A stretch of 64,000 bases of DNA from Chryseobacterium gleum. GTDB taxonomy: Bacteria; Bacteroidota; Bacteroidia; Flavobacteriales_D; Crocinitomicaceae. The translations under genes and the position numbers were made by a program. The DNA lies in assembly GCA_945897805.1 (NCBI GenBank), contig CAMDFX010000001.1:310001-374000 (forward strand). The letters run 5' to 3'. Position 1 is the stretch's first letter. Each line of letters opens with the position of its first letter. This document shows, piece after piece, positions 34,598-43,062 of this stretch. The notes below the pieces were generated by a model. It did no database searches. It was not told the DNA's origin and was given only the letters and a program-made list of their open reading frames with translations.

Positions 34598-34605
34598 TAC
34601 CTTTG
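34598..34605 (+). promoter_or_regulatory. Candidate -7 box for the phosphatase operon
   Basis: TACCTTTG fits TAnnTTTG and ends only 5 bases before the ATG at 34611, so a transcript would be leaderless or nearly so. Confidence 0.45.
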
Positions 34606-34610
34606 TCTTC

Positions 34611-35075
34611 ATGAAAATTTTGATGGTTTGTCTAGGTAACATTTGCAGGTCGCCTCTAGCTGATGGACTTTTGCGTCAGAAAGTTAGTGAAAATGACTTG
34701 AAAGTAGTGGTAGATTCTGCGGGAACTTCTGCACATCATGCGGGAGATGCACCTGATTACAGAATGACTGAAACTGCTAAAAACAGAGGTACTGACATTT
34801 CTTTTTTGCGAGCTAGACAATTCACATCTCAAGATTTTCAGGATTTTGATCTGATTTATGTAATGGACCAAAGTAATTTGAAAAATGTCCTGGCTTTGGC
34901 TCAAAATGAAACAGAAAAAAAGAAAGTAAAGCTGATTTTAAACGAAATATCAACTGCAGATGCTGAAGTTCCTGATCCATATTTTGGAGGACAAGCTGGT
35001 TTTGAGCAGGTGTATGAATTATTGGATGAAGCAACAGAAATAATTATAGATAAAATTAAAAATAATCAATTGTAA
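34611..35075 (+). CDS. Low-molecular-weight protein-tyrosine phosphatase
   Basis: A 154-residue cytosolic phosphatase. The catalytic CX5R loop is CLGNICRSP with nucleophile Cys7 and Arg13, and the general-acid Asp is in VPDPYFGG near 124. DSAGTSAHHAGDAPD and YVMDQSNL are also typical. In bacteria these enzymes often remove phosphate from tyrosine kinases of capsule synthesis, but some act on arginine or small molecules. It is first in an operon: the next start is 1 base after its stop. Confidence 0.92.
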   Translation: MKILMVCLGNICRSPLADGLLRQKVSENDLKVVVDSAGTSAHHAGDAPDYRMTETAKNRGTDISFLRARQFTSQDFQDFDLIYVMDQSNLKNVLALAQNETEKKKVKLILNEISTADAEVPDPYFGGQAGFEQVYELLDEATEIIIDKIKNNQL

Positions 35076-35076
35076 A

Positions 35077-35790
35077 ATGGCAGCTGGAAAATTATATTTA
35101 TTACCAACAACTCTAGGAAGTGAAGGCACTTCGCACGTAATTCCTGCAGATGTTATTGCAATTGCCAAAGAATTGAGATTTTTTGCCGTAGAAGACTTGA
35201 AGTCTGCACGAAGATATCTTAGAAAATTAGACCGTGAATTTCCAATTGATGAATCAACATTTTACATTCTGAACAAAAAAACGCCCCACGAAAATTTAAA
35301 TCAATTTTTGAAAGTGGTTCGTGAAGGTCAAAACATGGCGGTTCTTTCTGAAGCTGGCTGCCCAGGAATCGCTGATCCAGGTGGAAATTTAGTAGCATTG
35401 GCTCACCAACAAAATATTCATGTTTTGCCATTGGTCGGTCCGTCATCTATTTTGCTGACCTTGATTGGAAGCGGTTTTAACGGACAGGAATTTGCATTTC
35501 ATGGTTATTTGCCAAGAGAAAGAAAAGAAAGAATTCGCAAATTGAAAGAATTTGAAATTTCAGCGCGTAAAACAGGAATGACACACTTATTCATGGATAC
35601 TCCGTTTAGAAATATGCATATTTTGGAAGATTTGTTGAACGAACTAATGGATGAAACCTATTTGTGTATCGCTTCCAATTTGACTTGTTACGATGAACGA
35701 ATCAAATCGATGCGCATTGTTGATTGGAGAGAAAATGCGTACGATTTTGGGAAAATTCCAGCCATGTTTGCCATTGGAAAATTAGCTTAG
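35077..35790 (+). CDS. RsmI-like SAM-dependent methyltransferase
   Basis: A 237-residue member of the tetrapyrrole-methylase fold, related to RsmI (16S rRNA C1402 2'-O-methyltransferase). SAM-binding features are LYLLPTTLGSE, VLSEAGCPGIADPG near 88-101 and LVGPSSILLTLIGSG near 117-131. It is shorter than canonical RsmI and begins differently, matching the Bacteroidota RsmI-like branch, whose target has not been pinned down. It lies between the phosphatase and GtrA genes with 1 and 7 base gaps. Confidence 0.82.
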   Translation: MAAGKLYLLPTTLGSEGTSHVIPADVIAIAKELRFFAVEDLKSARRYLRKLDREFPIDESTFYILNKKTPHENLNQFLKVVREGQNMAVLSEAGCPGIADPGGNLVALAHQQNIHVLPLVGPSSILLTLIGSGFNGQEFAFHGYLPRERKERIRKLKEFEISARKTGMTHLFMDTPFRNMHILEDLLNELMDETYLCIASNLTCYDERIKSMRIVDWRENAYDFGKIPAMFAIGKLA

Positions 35791-35797
35791 CATTGTA

Positions 35798-36274
35798 ATG
35801 AGAGATAAATTAGTCGCTTTTATTGATTTTTTTCATCCTTTGTTCAGGAAAATAATGCCTTTACAAACTTTTCGCTACGCGGTTTGCGGTGGTACAAATG
35901 TTGTTTTGGATTTGGTTTTGTTTTTCCTCAGTTTTCATTTTATTCTCCACAAAGAGTTATTGGATTTGGGATTTATCGTTCTAAAACCATACAATGCAGC
36001 GTTGATAATGGCATTTATCATCACTTTTCCAACAGGATTTTTGATGTCGAAATACATCGTTTGGACAGAATCTAATCTGAGTGGAAGAGTCCAATTATTT
36101 CGATACTTTATTTTGGTGATGACCAACTTTTTCCTCAATTACGTGATGATGATGTTTTTTGTCGAATTTCTTGATTTCTATCCAACTTTGGCGAAATTTC
36201 TCACCATTATAATTGTTGTTTTTTACAGCTATACAAGCCAAAAGTATTTTACTTTTAGAGAAAAGAAGGCATAA
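35798..36274 (+). CDS. GtrA-family membrane protein
   Basis: A 158-residue inner-membrane protein with four membrane segments. The opening FRYAVCGGTNVVLDLVLFF is the GtrA signature, and PTGFLMSKYIVWTES is the conserved loop after helix two. GtrA proteins are thought to help move lipid-linked sugars across the membrane for polysaccharide or glycan modification. It is the last gene of the phosphatase operon. Confidence 0.88.
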   Translation: MRDKLVAFIDFFHPLFRKIMPLQTFRYAVCGGTNVVLDLVLFFLSFHFILHKELLDLGFIVLKPYNAALIMAFIITFPTGFLMSKYIVWTESNLSGRVQLFRYFILVMTNFFLNYVMMMFFVEFLDFYPTLAKFLTIIIVVFYSYTSQKYFTFREKKA

Positions 36275-36300
36275 AAAAAGAGGAAAATAACTCCTCTTCA
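36272..36300 (-). terminator. Terminator of gmhA
   Basis: AAGAGGA (36278-36284) and TCCTCTT (36292-36298) form a 7-bp stem; on the minus strand a T-run follows. It also lies just after the GtrA stop. Confidence 0.75.
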
Positions 36301-36319
36301 TATTTTCTTTCGATTTTAT

Positions 36320-36895
36320 TCAATCCAACAGATAAGTTTCCACATAATCAATCAAACTGTGAATCACTTTGATGTGTATTTCTTGTGCTCTGTCTGCATA
36401 TTTTGATTCAGGCGCTCTAACTTCTACATCGCATAAGTTAGCCATCGCTCCGCCATCTTTTCCTGTCAGTCCAATTACTTTCATTCCTTTTGCTTTGGCT
36501 GCTTCAATGGCATTTAAAATATTTTTTGAATTGCCGGAAGTCGAAATTCCAACCAAAACATCACCTGTTTGACCAAAAGCTTCCACAAATCTTGAAAAAA
36601 CAAATTCGTAACCATAATCATTCGACACACAAGAAAGATGACTTGGATCTGAGATAGAAATTGCAGGAATTGCTTTTCTATTGTTGCGGTATCTGCCAGT
36701 TAATTCTTCTGCGAAATGCATTGAATCGCACATCGAACCTCCATTGCCACAGCTAATTATCTTGTGGTCGTTTTTTAAGGATGCTACCAAGATTTGACCC
36801 GCTTTTTCGATCAATTCCATATTTGCTGAATTGTTAAATTTTAGCAAAATTTCGGCAGCTTCGGAAAAATGGCTTGCAATTTGTTTTGTGCTCAT
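36320..36895 (-). CDS. gmhA: Sedoheptulose-7-phosphate isomerase
   Basis: A 191-residue SIS-domain enzyme making D-glycero-D-manno-heptose 7-phosphate, the first step to ADP-heptose for LPS core or other glycans. Motifs are [21 protein letters not shown] near 48-68, [15 protein letters not shown] near 114-128, and the zinc-binding [13 protein letters not shown] near 172-184. The His and Glu residues that bind zinc are present. The other heptose genes (hldE, gmhB) are not adjacent. Confidence 0.93.
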   Translation of the reverse strand: MSTKQIASHFSEAAEILLKFNNSANMELIEKAGQILVASLKNDHKIISCGNGGSMCDSMHFAEELTGRYRNNRKAIPAISISDPSHLSCVSNDYGYEFVFSRFVEAFGQTGDVLVGISTSGNSKNILNAIEAAKAKGMKVIGLTGKDGGAMANLCDVEVRAPESKYADRAQEIHIKVIHSLIDYVETYLLD

Positions 36896-36960
36896 CGTGT
36901 TTGATTTTTGTCAAAAATAATTAATTTCGTTTTGACTAGCTACATTTAAATCAAACTTAC

Positions 36961-36968
36961 TATATTTG
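36961..36968 (+). promoter_or_regulatory. Candidate -7 box for the small secreted protein
   Basis: TATATTTG fits TAnnTTTG, 31 bases before the ATG at 37000. TTTG at 36932-36935 is 25 bases upstream. Confidence 0.45.
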
Positions 36969-36999
36969 GAACTGAGGAAACTCATAAAATTAGATCAAT

Positions 37000-37428
37000 A
37001 TGAAAAAAAGTTTACTGTTTAGTCTAACATTACTCCTGTCAATTAGCGCGTTTTCTCAGTCTGATGACTGTTTCAAGAAATTGGAAGAAGCATTCACCAA
37101 AAGAGGTTCTTACACCATCGCGGATGACATGCACAGAAATGTAATCATTAGTTTTTTTGAAGGTGAAAACACAAGTTGTGTTTCGGGAAAAGTGCGTGTT
37201 GAAAATGGTGTAATTGTTTCCGTATTCTTGCAATACAAAGATGATACCTATGAATTGTACATGGACAAAAATGTTTACAATGCAAAAAAACAATCGCCAA
37301 CAATTTCTAACGGTATTTCAGAAATGATTATTACTCCAACAGGAGAAAGATTCAAAGTTGTTTTCATCGACAAATTGAAACCAAAAGCAAAATCATACAA
37401 AACAGTTCAGCTCCCTGAAGATTTGTAA
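37000..37428 (+). CDS. Small secreted hypothetical protein
   Basis: A 142-residue protein with a signal peptide (ends ISAFSQ, about 20). The mature part is a mixed alpha/beta protein with two Cys residues (DDCFKKLEE and NTSCVSGK) that could form a disulfide. No family was recognised. It has its own promoter-like box and is followed by repeat copies D and E. Confidence 0.62.
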   Translation: MKKSLLFSLTLLLSISAFSQSDDCFKKLEEAFTKRGSYTIADDMHRNVIISFFEGENTSCVSGKVRVENGVIVSVFLQYKDDTYELYMDKNVYNAKKQSPTISNGISEMIITPTGERFKVVFIDKLKPKAKSYKTVQLPEDL

Positions 37429-37453
37429 TTCAACCGGAAAAAATAAAAGCTTG

Positions 37454-37592
37454 AAAAGACCCGCTTCGCTATTAGACTTAAGACAATAGACCCGTTGCTC
37501 CGCAACTATTAGATTGAATTTTCTTTTTGCTTCGCAATGAAAGATTATTTCAAAATTTTCAAGAAAATTGAAAAGTCTAATGTCTAATGTCT
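37454..37592 (-). repeat. Dispersed repeat, copy D
   Basis: Starts AAAAGACCCGCTTCGC, then TATTAGACTTAAGACAAT and CCGTTGCTCCGCAAC; ends AAAGTCTAATGTCTAATG. It is tandem with copy E at a period of 142 bp. Confidence 0.85.
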
Positions 37593-37595
37593 GAA

Positions 37596-37750
37596 AAAAG
37601 ACCCGCTTCGCTATTAGACTTAAGACAATAGACCCGTAGCTCCGCGACTATTAGACTGAATTTTCTTTTTGCTTCGCAATGAAAGATTATTTCAAAATTT
37701 TCAAGAAAATTGGAAGTCTAATGTCTAGTGTCTATAGTCTTATGTCTTAA
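37596..37750 (-). repeat. Dispersed repeat, copy E
   Basis: Nearly identical to copy D (a few changes such as CCGTAGCTCCGCGAC) and in the same orientation. Its last part, read on the minus strand, is the 3' end of the glycosyltransferase gene, including the TAG stop at 37718-37720. Confidence 0.85.
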
Positions 37751-38929
37751 TATCCTTCCAATCAAAACACCATTTGCACTTGACCATTGAAAATTTGCTT
37801 TAACGAATGATTTTCCAGCTTCTGAAATTTCTTTAAATAGAATGGGATCATTTAAAAGTCTTTCAATTTGATCAGCGAAAGATTTAGCATCGTCTGCGAT
37901 TAAAATTTCTTTTTCAGGTTTGGCAAGCAGCGCATTGTTAGCTAGTGTTGAAGTGATACACGGCAAACCCATGGCCATGGCCTCTAGCAGTTTATTCTGC
38001 AGTCCTGTGCCAATCATCATTGGCGCGATAAAAATTTCAGCACTTGCATAACTTTCTCTGATATCTTCCACCCAGCCGTTTACTTTGAAATTTTCTGTGG
38101 AAAGTGCTTTCAATGAAGGATGAGGATTTACTCCTGAAATCAAGCATTTTAGGAAAATGTTTTTCGATGTTAATTCGGGAATAATTTCTTTTTCAATCAG
38201 CATGGCCGCATCAATATTTGGCGGATAGCCCATGTTTCCTGTAAATAGCAATTCGAATTTTTTTTCAGTTGTCACCGTTTCAAAAAACTGATTGTCCACG
38301 CCATTCGGCACCAAAATTATTTGCTCACGTTGTGGATGCATCATATAATTTCGATCTTGTTTGGAAATGATTGTGTGATTTTCAAAATAGTCGAAAATTA
38401 ACCGTTCATATTTTGCTAAACGTTTGTATTCTGATTTAAAAATCATTTTTTTTATCCCCCAAACATGATTTATTCTGCGTTCCATTCCTTTTGACAAAGC
38501 GTCCATGTAATCCAAGGTTTTAGGACAAGAATGGTGATTTTTGACATACTCACTGGACCTAATCAATTGACAATAAATATGTGATGGTTGAACATCTTTC
38601 AATATTTGATTGATTGCTTTTTGTATCCATTTTTGATAAAAATAGCGAACTTGAAAAGGTTTGGAATCAACAATGGCCCAACATAGATTTAAAAAGAGGT
38701 TCATTCTTTTGAGTTTGAAAACATGAACCGTTTTACATAGTTTTAGTATTTTTTCGAAATCATTTTTTTGAATTTCTTTTTCTGTCGTACAAATTAAATG
38801 AATATCAAAAACTTTTGCCAAATCGACCAATTGAAAATAGGCACGCAATTTATCTCCTTTCTCCAGCGGATAAGGGAAACGAGATAAAATTACCGCGATG
38901 GTGGGTTTATATGGATTGGATGAATGCAA
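37718..38929 (-). CDS. GT4-type glycosyltransferase (repeat-derived tail)
   Basis: A 403-residue cytosolic, membrane-associated glycosyltransferase of the GT-B fold. FPYPLEKGDKLRAYF is the N-terminal donor/acceptor loop of the exosortase-associated Stp1-like subgroup. VPNGVDNQFFE and LLFTGNMGYPPNIDAA mark the hinge, and PMMIGTGLQNKLLEAMAMGLPCITS is the nucleotide-sugar EX7E-like region. The last ten or so residues (RHKTIDTRH) are encoded by repeat copy E, which supplies the stop. It overlaps the preceding GT4 gene by 23 bases, so the two are translationally coupled and probably build one glycan. Confidence 0.85.
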   Translation of the reverse strand: MHSSNPYKPTIAVILSRFPYPLEKGDKLRAYFQLVDLAKVFDIHLICTTEKEIQKNDFEKILKLCKTVHVFKLKRMNLFLNLCWAIVDSKPFQVRYFYQKWIQKAINQILKDVQPSHIYCQLIRSSEYVKNHHSCPKTLDYMDALSKGMERRINHVWGIKKMIFKSEYKRLAKYERLIFDYFENHTIISKQDRNYMMHPQREQIILVPNGVDNQFFETVTTEKKFELLFTGNMGYPPNIDAAMLIEKEIIPELTSKNIFLKCLISGVNPHPSLKALSTENFKVNGWVEDIRESYASAEIFIAPMMIGTGLQNKLLEAMAMGLPCITSTLANNALLAKPEKEILIADDAKSFADQIERLLNDPILFKEISEAGKSFVKANFQWSSANGVLIGRILRHKTIDTRH

Positions 38930-40094
38930 GAAGTTTTTTTGAAATATTGTTGCTATTGAACGTTTCGATGGCCAAAATTTGTCCTTTTTGACCCATTTTA
39001 TTAGTTATTTCTATATTTGATGCAAGCAGAATGGCTGCTTCAACAAAATCCTTTGTTCGATTGGCTATCATTCCATGAATTTCATTTTTGACTGGAATTC
39101 CTTCAAAGCCAACTGCAGATGATACCACAGGAACTCCCAGCGACATGGCTTCCAGGATTTTTATTCTTATTCCTGATCCAGATTTGAGCGGGACCAGTAA
39201 AATTCCATTTTCAACAAAAAATGCTTTCACATCGGTTACTTTTCCATGTATAAAAACATTATTCTGCTTCAAATTCATAAGTCTGTCCGACATGTATGAT
39301 CCAGCTAAATGCAGCTCCGCATTTGGAATTTTCTCTAGTATTTTTGGAAAAATTTTGTTCAATAATAATTCAACCGCTTCAATGTTTGGTTTCCAATTCA
39401 TTGAGCCTAAAAAGCAAAACTTATTTTTTTGAGTGTCAGGAATGTTTCCAATATCAAAATCCATTGAAACAGGAATTGAGCAAAATGGAGCTGTAATTCC
39501 TAGACTTTGGAAATGCATCAAATCATTTTCAGAAACACAAGCGATTCCATCTACTTTTTTTAAGTTGGTAATTTCAAATGTTTTTAAATCTTTGGCTAAT
39601 TTTCTTAAAAACAATTTCTTTACAATTCCAACTTCTGACGCTGTAAGTTGCTCCCAAATTTTGAATTCAACATTGTGGGCTCGCAATATTACTTTTCCTT
39701 CAAAATTCTTCCTGATCACAGGTAAATAGGGCAGGAGATAGGCGCTTTCCAGAATAATGACTTGAAATATTGTACTTTTTAGTGTTTCAATTACTTTATT
39801 TTCAAATTCAATGTTGTAAAATCTTGAAACATTGTAAGATGTATTTCCAAACAAGGACAAAAAGGCATCTTTGGCCCTTATTTTTGTGTCAATAAATACT
39901 GATTCTGGTGAAATAATTTGCCGAAGTGAAGTAGGATATTGTGCTAATTCAAATGGATGTTTCGAGGTTTCAATAGTCAAGTTTTTGACTTCAAAACCCA
40001 ATTGAAGCAAGTTTTTAAGTAGTTCATGCATCGCAATACAACCACCATCCAGTAAAGGAAAAATTGGTTTATTTGTGAGATGAAGTACTTTCAT
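38907..40094 (-). CDS. GT4-type glycosyltransferase
   Basis: A 395-residue GT-B glycosyltransferase. LTNKPIFPLLDGGCIAMHELL is the N-terminal glycine loop, FCFLGSMNWKPNIEAV the hinge strand, and PLKSGSGIRIKILEAMSLGVPVVSS the C-terminal nucleotide-sugar site with the glutamate pair. It overlaps the LptF/G-like gene by 26 bases and the next GT4 gene by 23 bases. Substrates unknown; a surface glycan is likely. Confidence 0.87.
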   Translation of the reverse strand: MKVLHLTNKPIFPLLDGGCIAMHELLKNLLQLGFEVKNLTIETSKHPFELAQYPTSLRQIISPESVFIDTKIRAKDAFLSLFGNTSYNVSRFYNIEFENKVIETLKSTIFQVIILESAYLLPYLPVIRKNFEGKVILRAHNVEFKIWEQLTASEVGIVKKLFLRKLAKDLKTFEITNLKKVDGIACVSENDLMHFQSLGITAPFCSIPVSMDFDIGNIPDTQKNKFCFLGSMNWKPNIEAVELLLNKIFPKILEKIPNAELHLAGSYMSDRLMNLKQNNVFIHGKVTDVKAFFVENGILLVPLKSGSGIRIKILEAMSLGVPVVSSAVGFEGIPVKNEIHGMIANRTKDFVEAAILLASNIEITNKMGQKGQILAIETFNSNNISKKLLAFIQSI

Positions 40095-41559
40095 GGTGAA
40101 CAGTTTTTTTTGGTTTTTTCTTTAATATTTTGGACCAAGACTCTTTGCTGAAAACTTTAGAATCATTCGCAGCACTGCGCATTAATATGATTGCGACTGG
40201 CGCCAAAATAAAGGTGGCCATCCACATTCCCCAAAAAGGAGATAATACACCTTCAGTGGCAAGACTTTCGCCCACACTAATCAAAATAAAATAAACCATA
40301 AATAGCAAAGCTGCAATTACAACGGGTGCGCCAAATCCTCCTTTTTTTACAATTGCCCCTAGGGGTGCGCCAACAAAAAACAACACCAAAATCGTCGCAG
40401 TTAAGGCAAATTTCCTATTGAATTCGATGTAAAACTTCGAAACTTCATCTATAATTGTTTCTGTGAAAAGTTTTTGACTTTGCAAATTTTCTTTATTGAC
40501 ACGAATTTTGCTAATCGACATATTGTAAGCTTGTCTCAAATCAGGAATCGATAATTGATTGATTTTAATTATCTCATCTGGGATTTTCATTGTATCGATT
40601 ACCCGCAAACTAATGCTGTCGTGCTTAAATTTATGAGATTGAAAATAGGGATGACTATTTTTTATTCCTTCCACAAAATTGTTTAAAATAGCATAAGTCT
40701 GTTTTTGAATTGAATCTACTGCCTGATTGATTTGAAAAACGTTGTACATTTCATGCTTGTTGCTAAACAAATCTTCATCTGATTTATTCATTTTAAATCC
40801 TGAAATGTCAATTTTGTAGGTTGCATCATCAAAAGAATATCTTCTGCTCGGATGAAAATTACTGTTTGATCCTGATCCTGAAAAAGAAGAAAGTTCTTCG
40901 AAAACTTCACCATTTTCTAGGTTAAAGAAAAGATACAAGCCATTTTTGGATTTAAAGACTTCTCCTCGTTCTGCTTTCACAGTTTTAACAACGTTTAAGT
41001 TGGTGTGATCGTGAATCGTTATTCCTTCAAATTTACTGTCGGTGCCTTTGTCAATTTTGATAGAATAACCATCCAATTGATTGTTGTATTTTCCGGGGGT
41101 TAAAACGGTTGAGATTTTGGTTTCTTGAATGTCATAAATGATGGTTCTCCATTTTAAATTGGCTACGGGAATGACGAAATTGGCAAAATAAAATGTTCCT
41201 AAACAGATTAACAAAACAACGCCAGTTAAAGGTCTTAAAATTCTGTAAAGAGATAATCCGGATGACTTTAAGGCTGTTAACTCATTGTTTTCCGCTAAAT
41301 TTCCAATGGTCATAATGGATGACAACAACATTGCAAGTGGTAATGCAAGCGGGATTAAACTGGCAGAAACGAAAAACAACAGTTCTATAATTACGCCAAT
41401 TCCAATTCCTTTTCCCATCAAATCATCGATGTATTTCCAAAAAAATTGCATGATAAGCATGAACATGGAAATACAAAACGTAACCACAAAAGGACCCGCG
41501 AAGGATTTGATACTAAAAACGTACAGTCGTTTCAAAATAAAGAAAATTCTTTTTGACAA
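40069..41559 (-). CDS. LptF/LptG-family permease
   Basis: A 496-residue inner-membrane protein of the lipopolysaccharide export ABC transporter. Six membrane segments are visible: three near the start (about 15-40, 55-80 and 105-130) and three at the end (about 385-410, 415-435 and 440-465), flanking a large periplasmic beta-jellyroll domain. LTALKSSGLSLYRILRP is the conserved cytosolic coupling helix for LptB. It precedes and overlaps two GT4 genes, suggesting shared control of LPS-like glycan assembly and export. Confidence 0.87.
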   Translation of the reverse strand: MSKRIFFILKRLYVFSIKSFAGPFVVTFCISMFMLIMQFFWKYIDDLMGKGIGIGVIIELLFFVSASLIPLALPLAMLLSSIMTIGNLAENNELTALKSSGLSLYRILRPLTGVVLLICLGTFYFANFVIPVANLKWRTIIYDIQETKISTVLTPGKYNNQLDGYSIKIDKGTDSKFEGITIHDHTNLNVVKTVKAERGEVFKSKNGLYLFFNLENGEVFEELSSFSGSGSNSNFHPSRRYSFDDATYKIDISGFKMNKSDEDLFSNKHEMYNVFQINQAVDSIQKQTYAILNNFVEGIKNSHPYFQSHKFKHDSISLRVIDTMKIPDEIIKINQLSIPDLRQAYNMSISKIRVNKENLQSQKLFTETIIDEVSKFYIEFNRKFALTATILVLFFVGAPLGAIVKKGGFGAPVVIAALLFMVYFILISVGESLATEGVLSPFWGMWMATFILAPVAIILMRSAANDSKVFSKESWSKILKKKPKKTVHHESTSSHK

Positions 41560-41644
41560 AAGTAACGAATGATAAGAGAATTAATTTTGAATTTTAAAAA
41601 TGAAAATTATCTCTCTAAAAAAAAGGACTTTAACACATATATAA

Positions 41645-42034
41645 TTAAGCGCCTAACACTCTTTTTAATTCTTGTATGGATGACTCCCAAAGCATTGTAA
41701 CTTCTTCAATATCATCTTCATCTGCAAAATCGGTAACATGTAAAACCAATGTTTTAGTCATTGGATCTACTTCGAATTGAATTTCAAAAAATGTGTCATT
41801 TTCTTCCTCTTCCTCTCGCAACCATTTCCATTTCATATGATGACCCGCTTTTTTACTCAAGAGTTTTGCTTGTTCTTCGCTTCCATCCCAGTAAAAAGTA
41901 TAAATATCTTCCTTAATATTCACGTCATCAGCAAACCATTCTGCCAATCCACTTGGTGTAGAAACCATATTTTCAAAAACTTTGGGAGAAGTTTTTAGTA
42001 AGTATTCTAATTCTATTTTATGTTTATCAGCCAT
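41645..42034 (-). CDS. START-like domain protein
   Basis: A 129-residue cytosolic protein from the ATG at 42034 (MADKHKIELEYLL). The frame is open back to 42118, but related proteins begin here and a TATATTTC box upstream would start the message inside the longer version; ATG 42046 is the alternative. STPSGLAEWFADDVN and FYWDGSEEQAKLLSKKAG are hallmarks of a small Bacteroidota START-like/SRPBCC family that has a hydrophobic pocket. Ligand unknown. It is the first gene in the minus-strand run with the permease and two glycosyltransferases, 85 bases upstream. Confidence 0.8.
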   Translation of the reverse strand: MADKHKIELEYLLKTSPKVFENMVSTPSGLAEWFADDVNIKEDIYTFYWDGSEEQAKLLSKKAGHHMKWKWLREEEEENDTFFEIQFEVDPMTKTLVLHVTDFADEDDIEEVTMLWESSIQELKRVLGA

Positions 42035-42099
42035 CTTATTTTTCATTTTATTGCCTTCGTACTTTATTTGAAGTTTTGAAATATACATAATTCTTTTCA

Positions 42100-42855
42100 A
42101 TGGCATTAGTACACACACTAGAAAAAAATGGAAATTTTTTATTTAAATACCGCGGTCAGTTCCCTGTTATTTTGTTTTTAATGGCAATTCCTACTATTTA
42201 TTTTACTGATTATGAGTTTCTTAAAGGGGATGATGACTGTAGGTTAGTCCTCACGATTATTGCCGGAATTTTTTCTTTCGCAGGGTTAGTAATTCGTTCA
42301 ATTGCGATCGGAACAAGCAATAAAAACACCTCTGGGAGAAACACGCAGGAGCAAGTTGCTGAAGCTTTAAATACAAAAGGAATTTACTCAAGCGTCCGTC
42401 ATCCGCTTTATTTGGGAAATTATTTCATGTGGATTGGAATTGTTTTGTACACATTCAATATTTGGTTTGTGCTCCTCATCAGTCTGTTGTTTTGGTTATA
42501 TTATGAGAGAATCATGTTTGCAGAAGAACGTTTTTTAGAGAAAAAATTTGGTCAATCTTATGTTGATTGGTCGATGAAAGTGAACGCTTTTTGGCTGGGT
42601 TTCAAAAATTATGAGAAAACAAGTATTCCTTTTTCTATTAAAACAATTATGAGAAGAGAATATTCTGGTGTTACAGCGACTATAATAGGGTTTGTTTTTA
42701 TCGATTTTTTCAGAGATTGGTTCAATGATGCTCAAGGTGAAGTTCAATGGAAAGTAAATCATGGAATTGTGGTGCTTATTGCCTTACTAATTTCTTTGAT
42801 TTTCAGAACATTGAAGCACAATACCAAAATTTTATTTGAAGAAGATAGATCATAA
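42100..42855 (+). CDS. Isoprenylcysteine-methyltransferase-like membrane methyltransferase
   Basis: A 251-residue membrane protein with about six segments. The C-terminal half carries the phospholipid/isoprenylcysteine methyltransferase motif: GIYSSVRHPLYLGNYF near 103-118 and YYERIMFAEERFLEKKFG near 142-159. The upstream NTSGRNTQEQVAEALNTKG is shared with the LmtA lipid-A phosphate methyltransferase subgroup, so a lipid phosphate or lipid A is a plausible substrate. It diverges from the START-like gene. It is followed by tRNA-Met. Confidence 0.78.
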   Translation: MALVHTLEKNGNFLFKYRGQFPVILFLMAIPTIYFTDYEFLKGDDDCRLVLTIIAGIFSFAGLVIRSIAIGTSNKNTSGRNTQEQVAEALNTKGIYSSVRHPLYLGNYFMWIGIVLYTFNIWFVLLISLLFWLYYERIMFAEERFLEKKFGQSYVDWSMKVNAFWLGFKNYEKTSIPFSIKTIMRREYSGVTATIIGFVFIDFFRDWFNDAQGEVQWKVNHGIVVLIALLISLIFRTLKHNTKILFEEDRS

Positions 42856-42879
42856 GAGATTTTAAAATAATTATTTGCG

Positions 42880-42887
42880 TATATTTG
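42880..42887 (+). promoter_or_regulatory. Candidate -7 box for tRNA-Met
   Basis: TATATTTG fits TAnnTTTG, 49 bases before the tRNA 5' end. Confidence 0.45.
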
Positions 42888-42936
42888 CACCCGCAAACAG
42901 CTTGAATAGATAATATTTTCGTCTGAAAAGCAAGAT

Positions 42937-43010
42937 GGCGAGGTAGCTCAGTTGGTTAGAGCGCCGGATTCATAACCCGGAGGTCGGGAGTTCAAATCTC
43001 CCTCTCGCTA
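42937..43010 (+). tRNA. tRNA-Met (anticodon CAT)
   Basis: A 74-nt cloverleaf. The acceptor arms GGCGAGG and TCTCGCT pair with two G-U, discriminator A. The D arm is GCTC..GAGC, the anticodon loop TTCATAA, and the T-loop TTCAAAT. The absence of the C1-A72 mismatch argues against initiator tRNA. It could also be the lysidine-modified tRNA-Ile2, which also has CAT. Confidence 0.88.
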
Positions 43011-43042
43011 CAAAAAAAAGCTTTCAATTTTGAAAGCTTTTT
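43011..43042. terminator. Terminator after tRNA-Met, bidirectional
   Basis: AAAGCTTTCA and TGAAAGCTTT form a 10-bp perfect stem around ATTT. Runs of A and T on the two sides let it serve both the tRNA and the opposing gene ending at 43063. Confidence 0.9.
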
Positions 43043-43062
43043 TTGTAACCAATTTTCTCGTT

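Larger units (their letters stand above)
34209..34610. other. 402-base divergent spacer with repeat copy C
   Basis: It separates the FAD oxidoreductase (minus) from the phosphatase operon (plus). It contains repeat copy C and the TACCTTTG box at 34598-34605. Nothing else is supported. Confidence 0.65.

Noticed and set aside
42035-42118. Longer START-like protein starting at 42118
   Set aside because: It would overlap the divergent methyltransferase gene, and family members start at MADKHK-like sequence.
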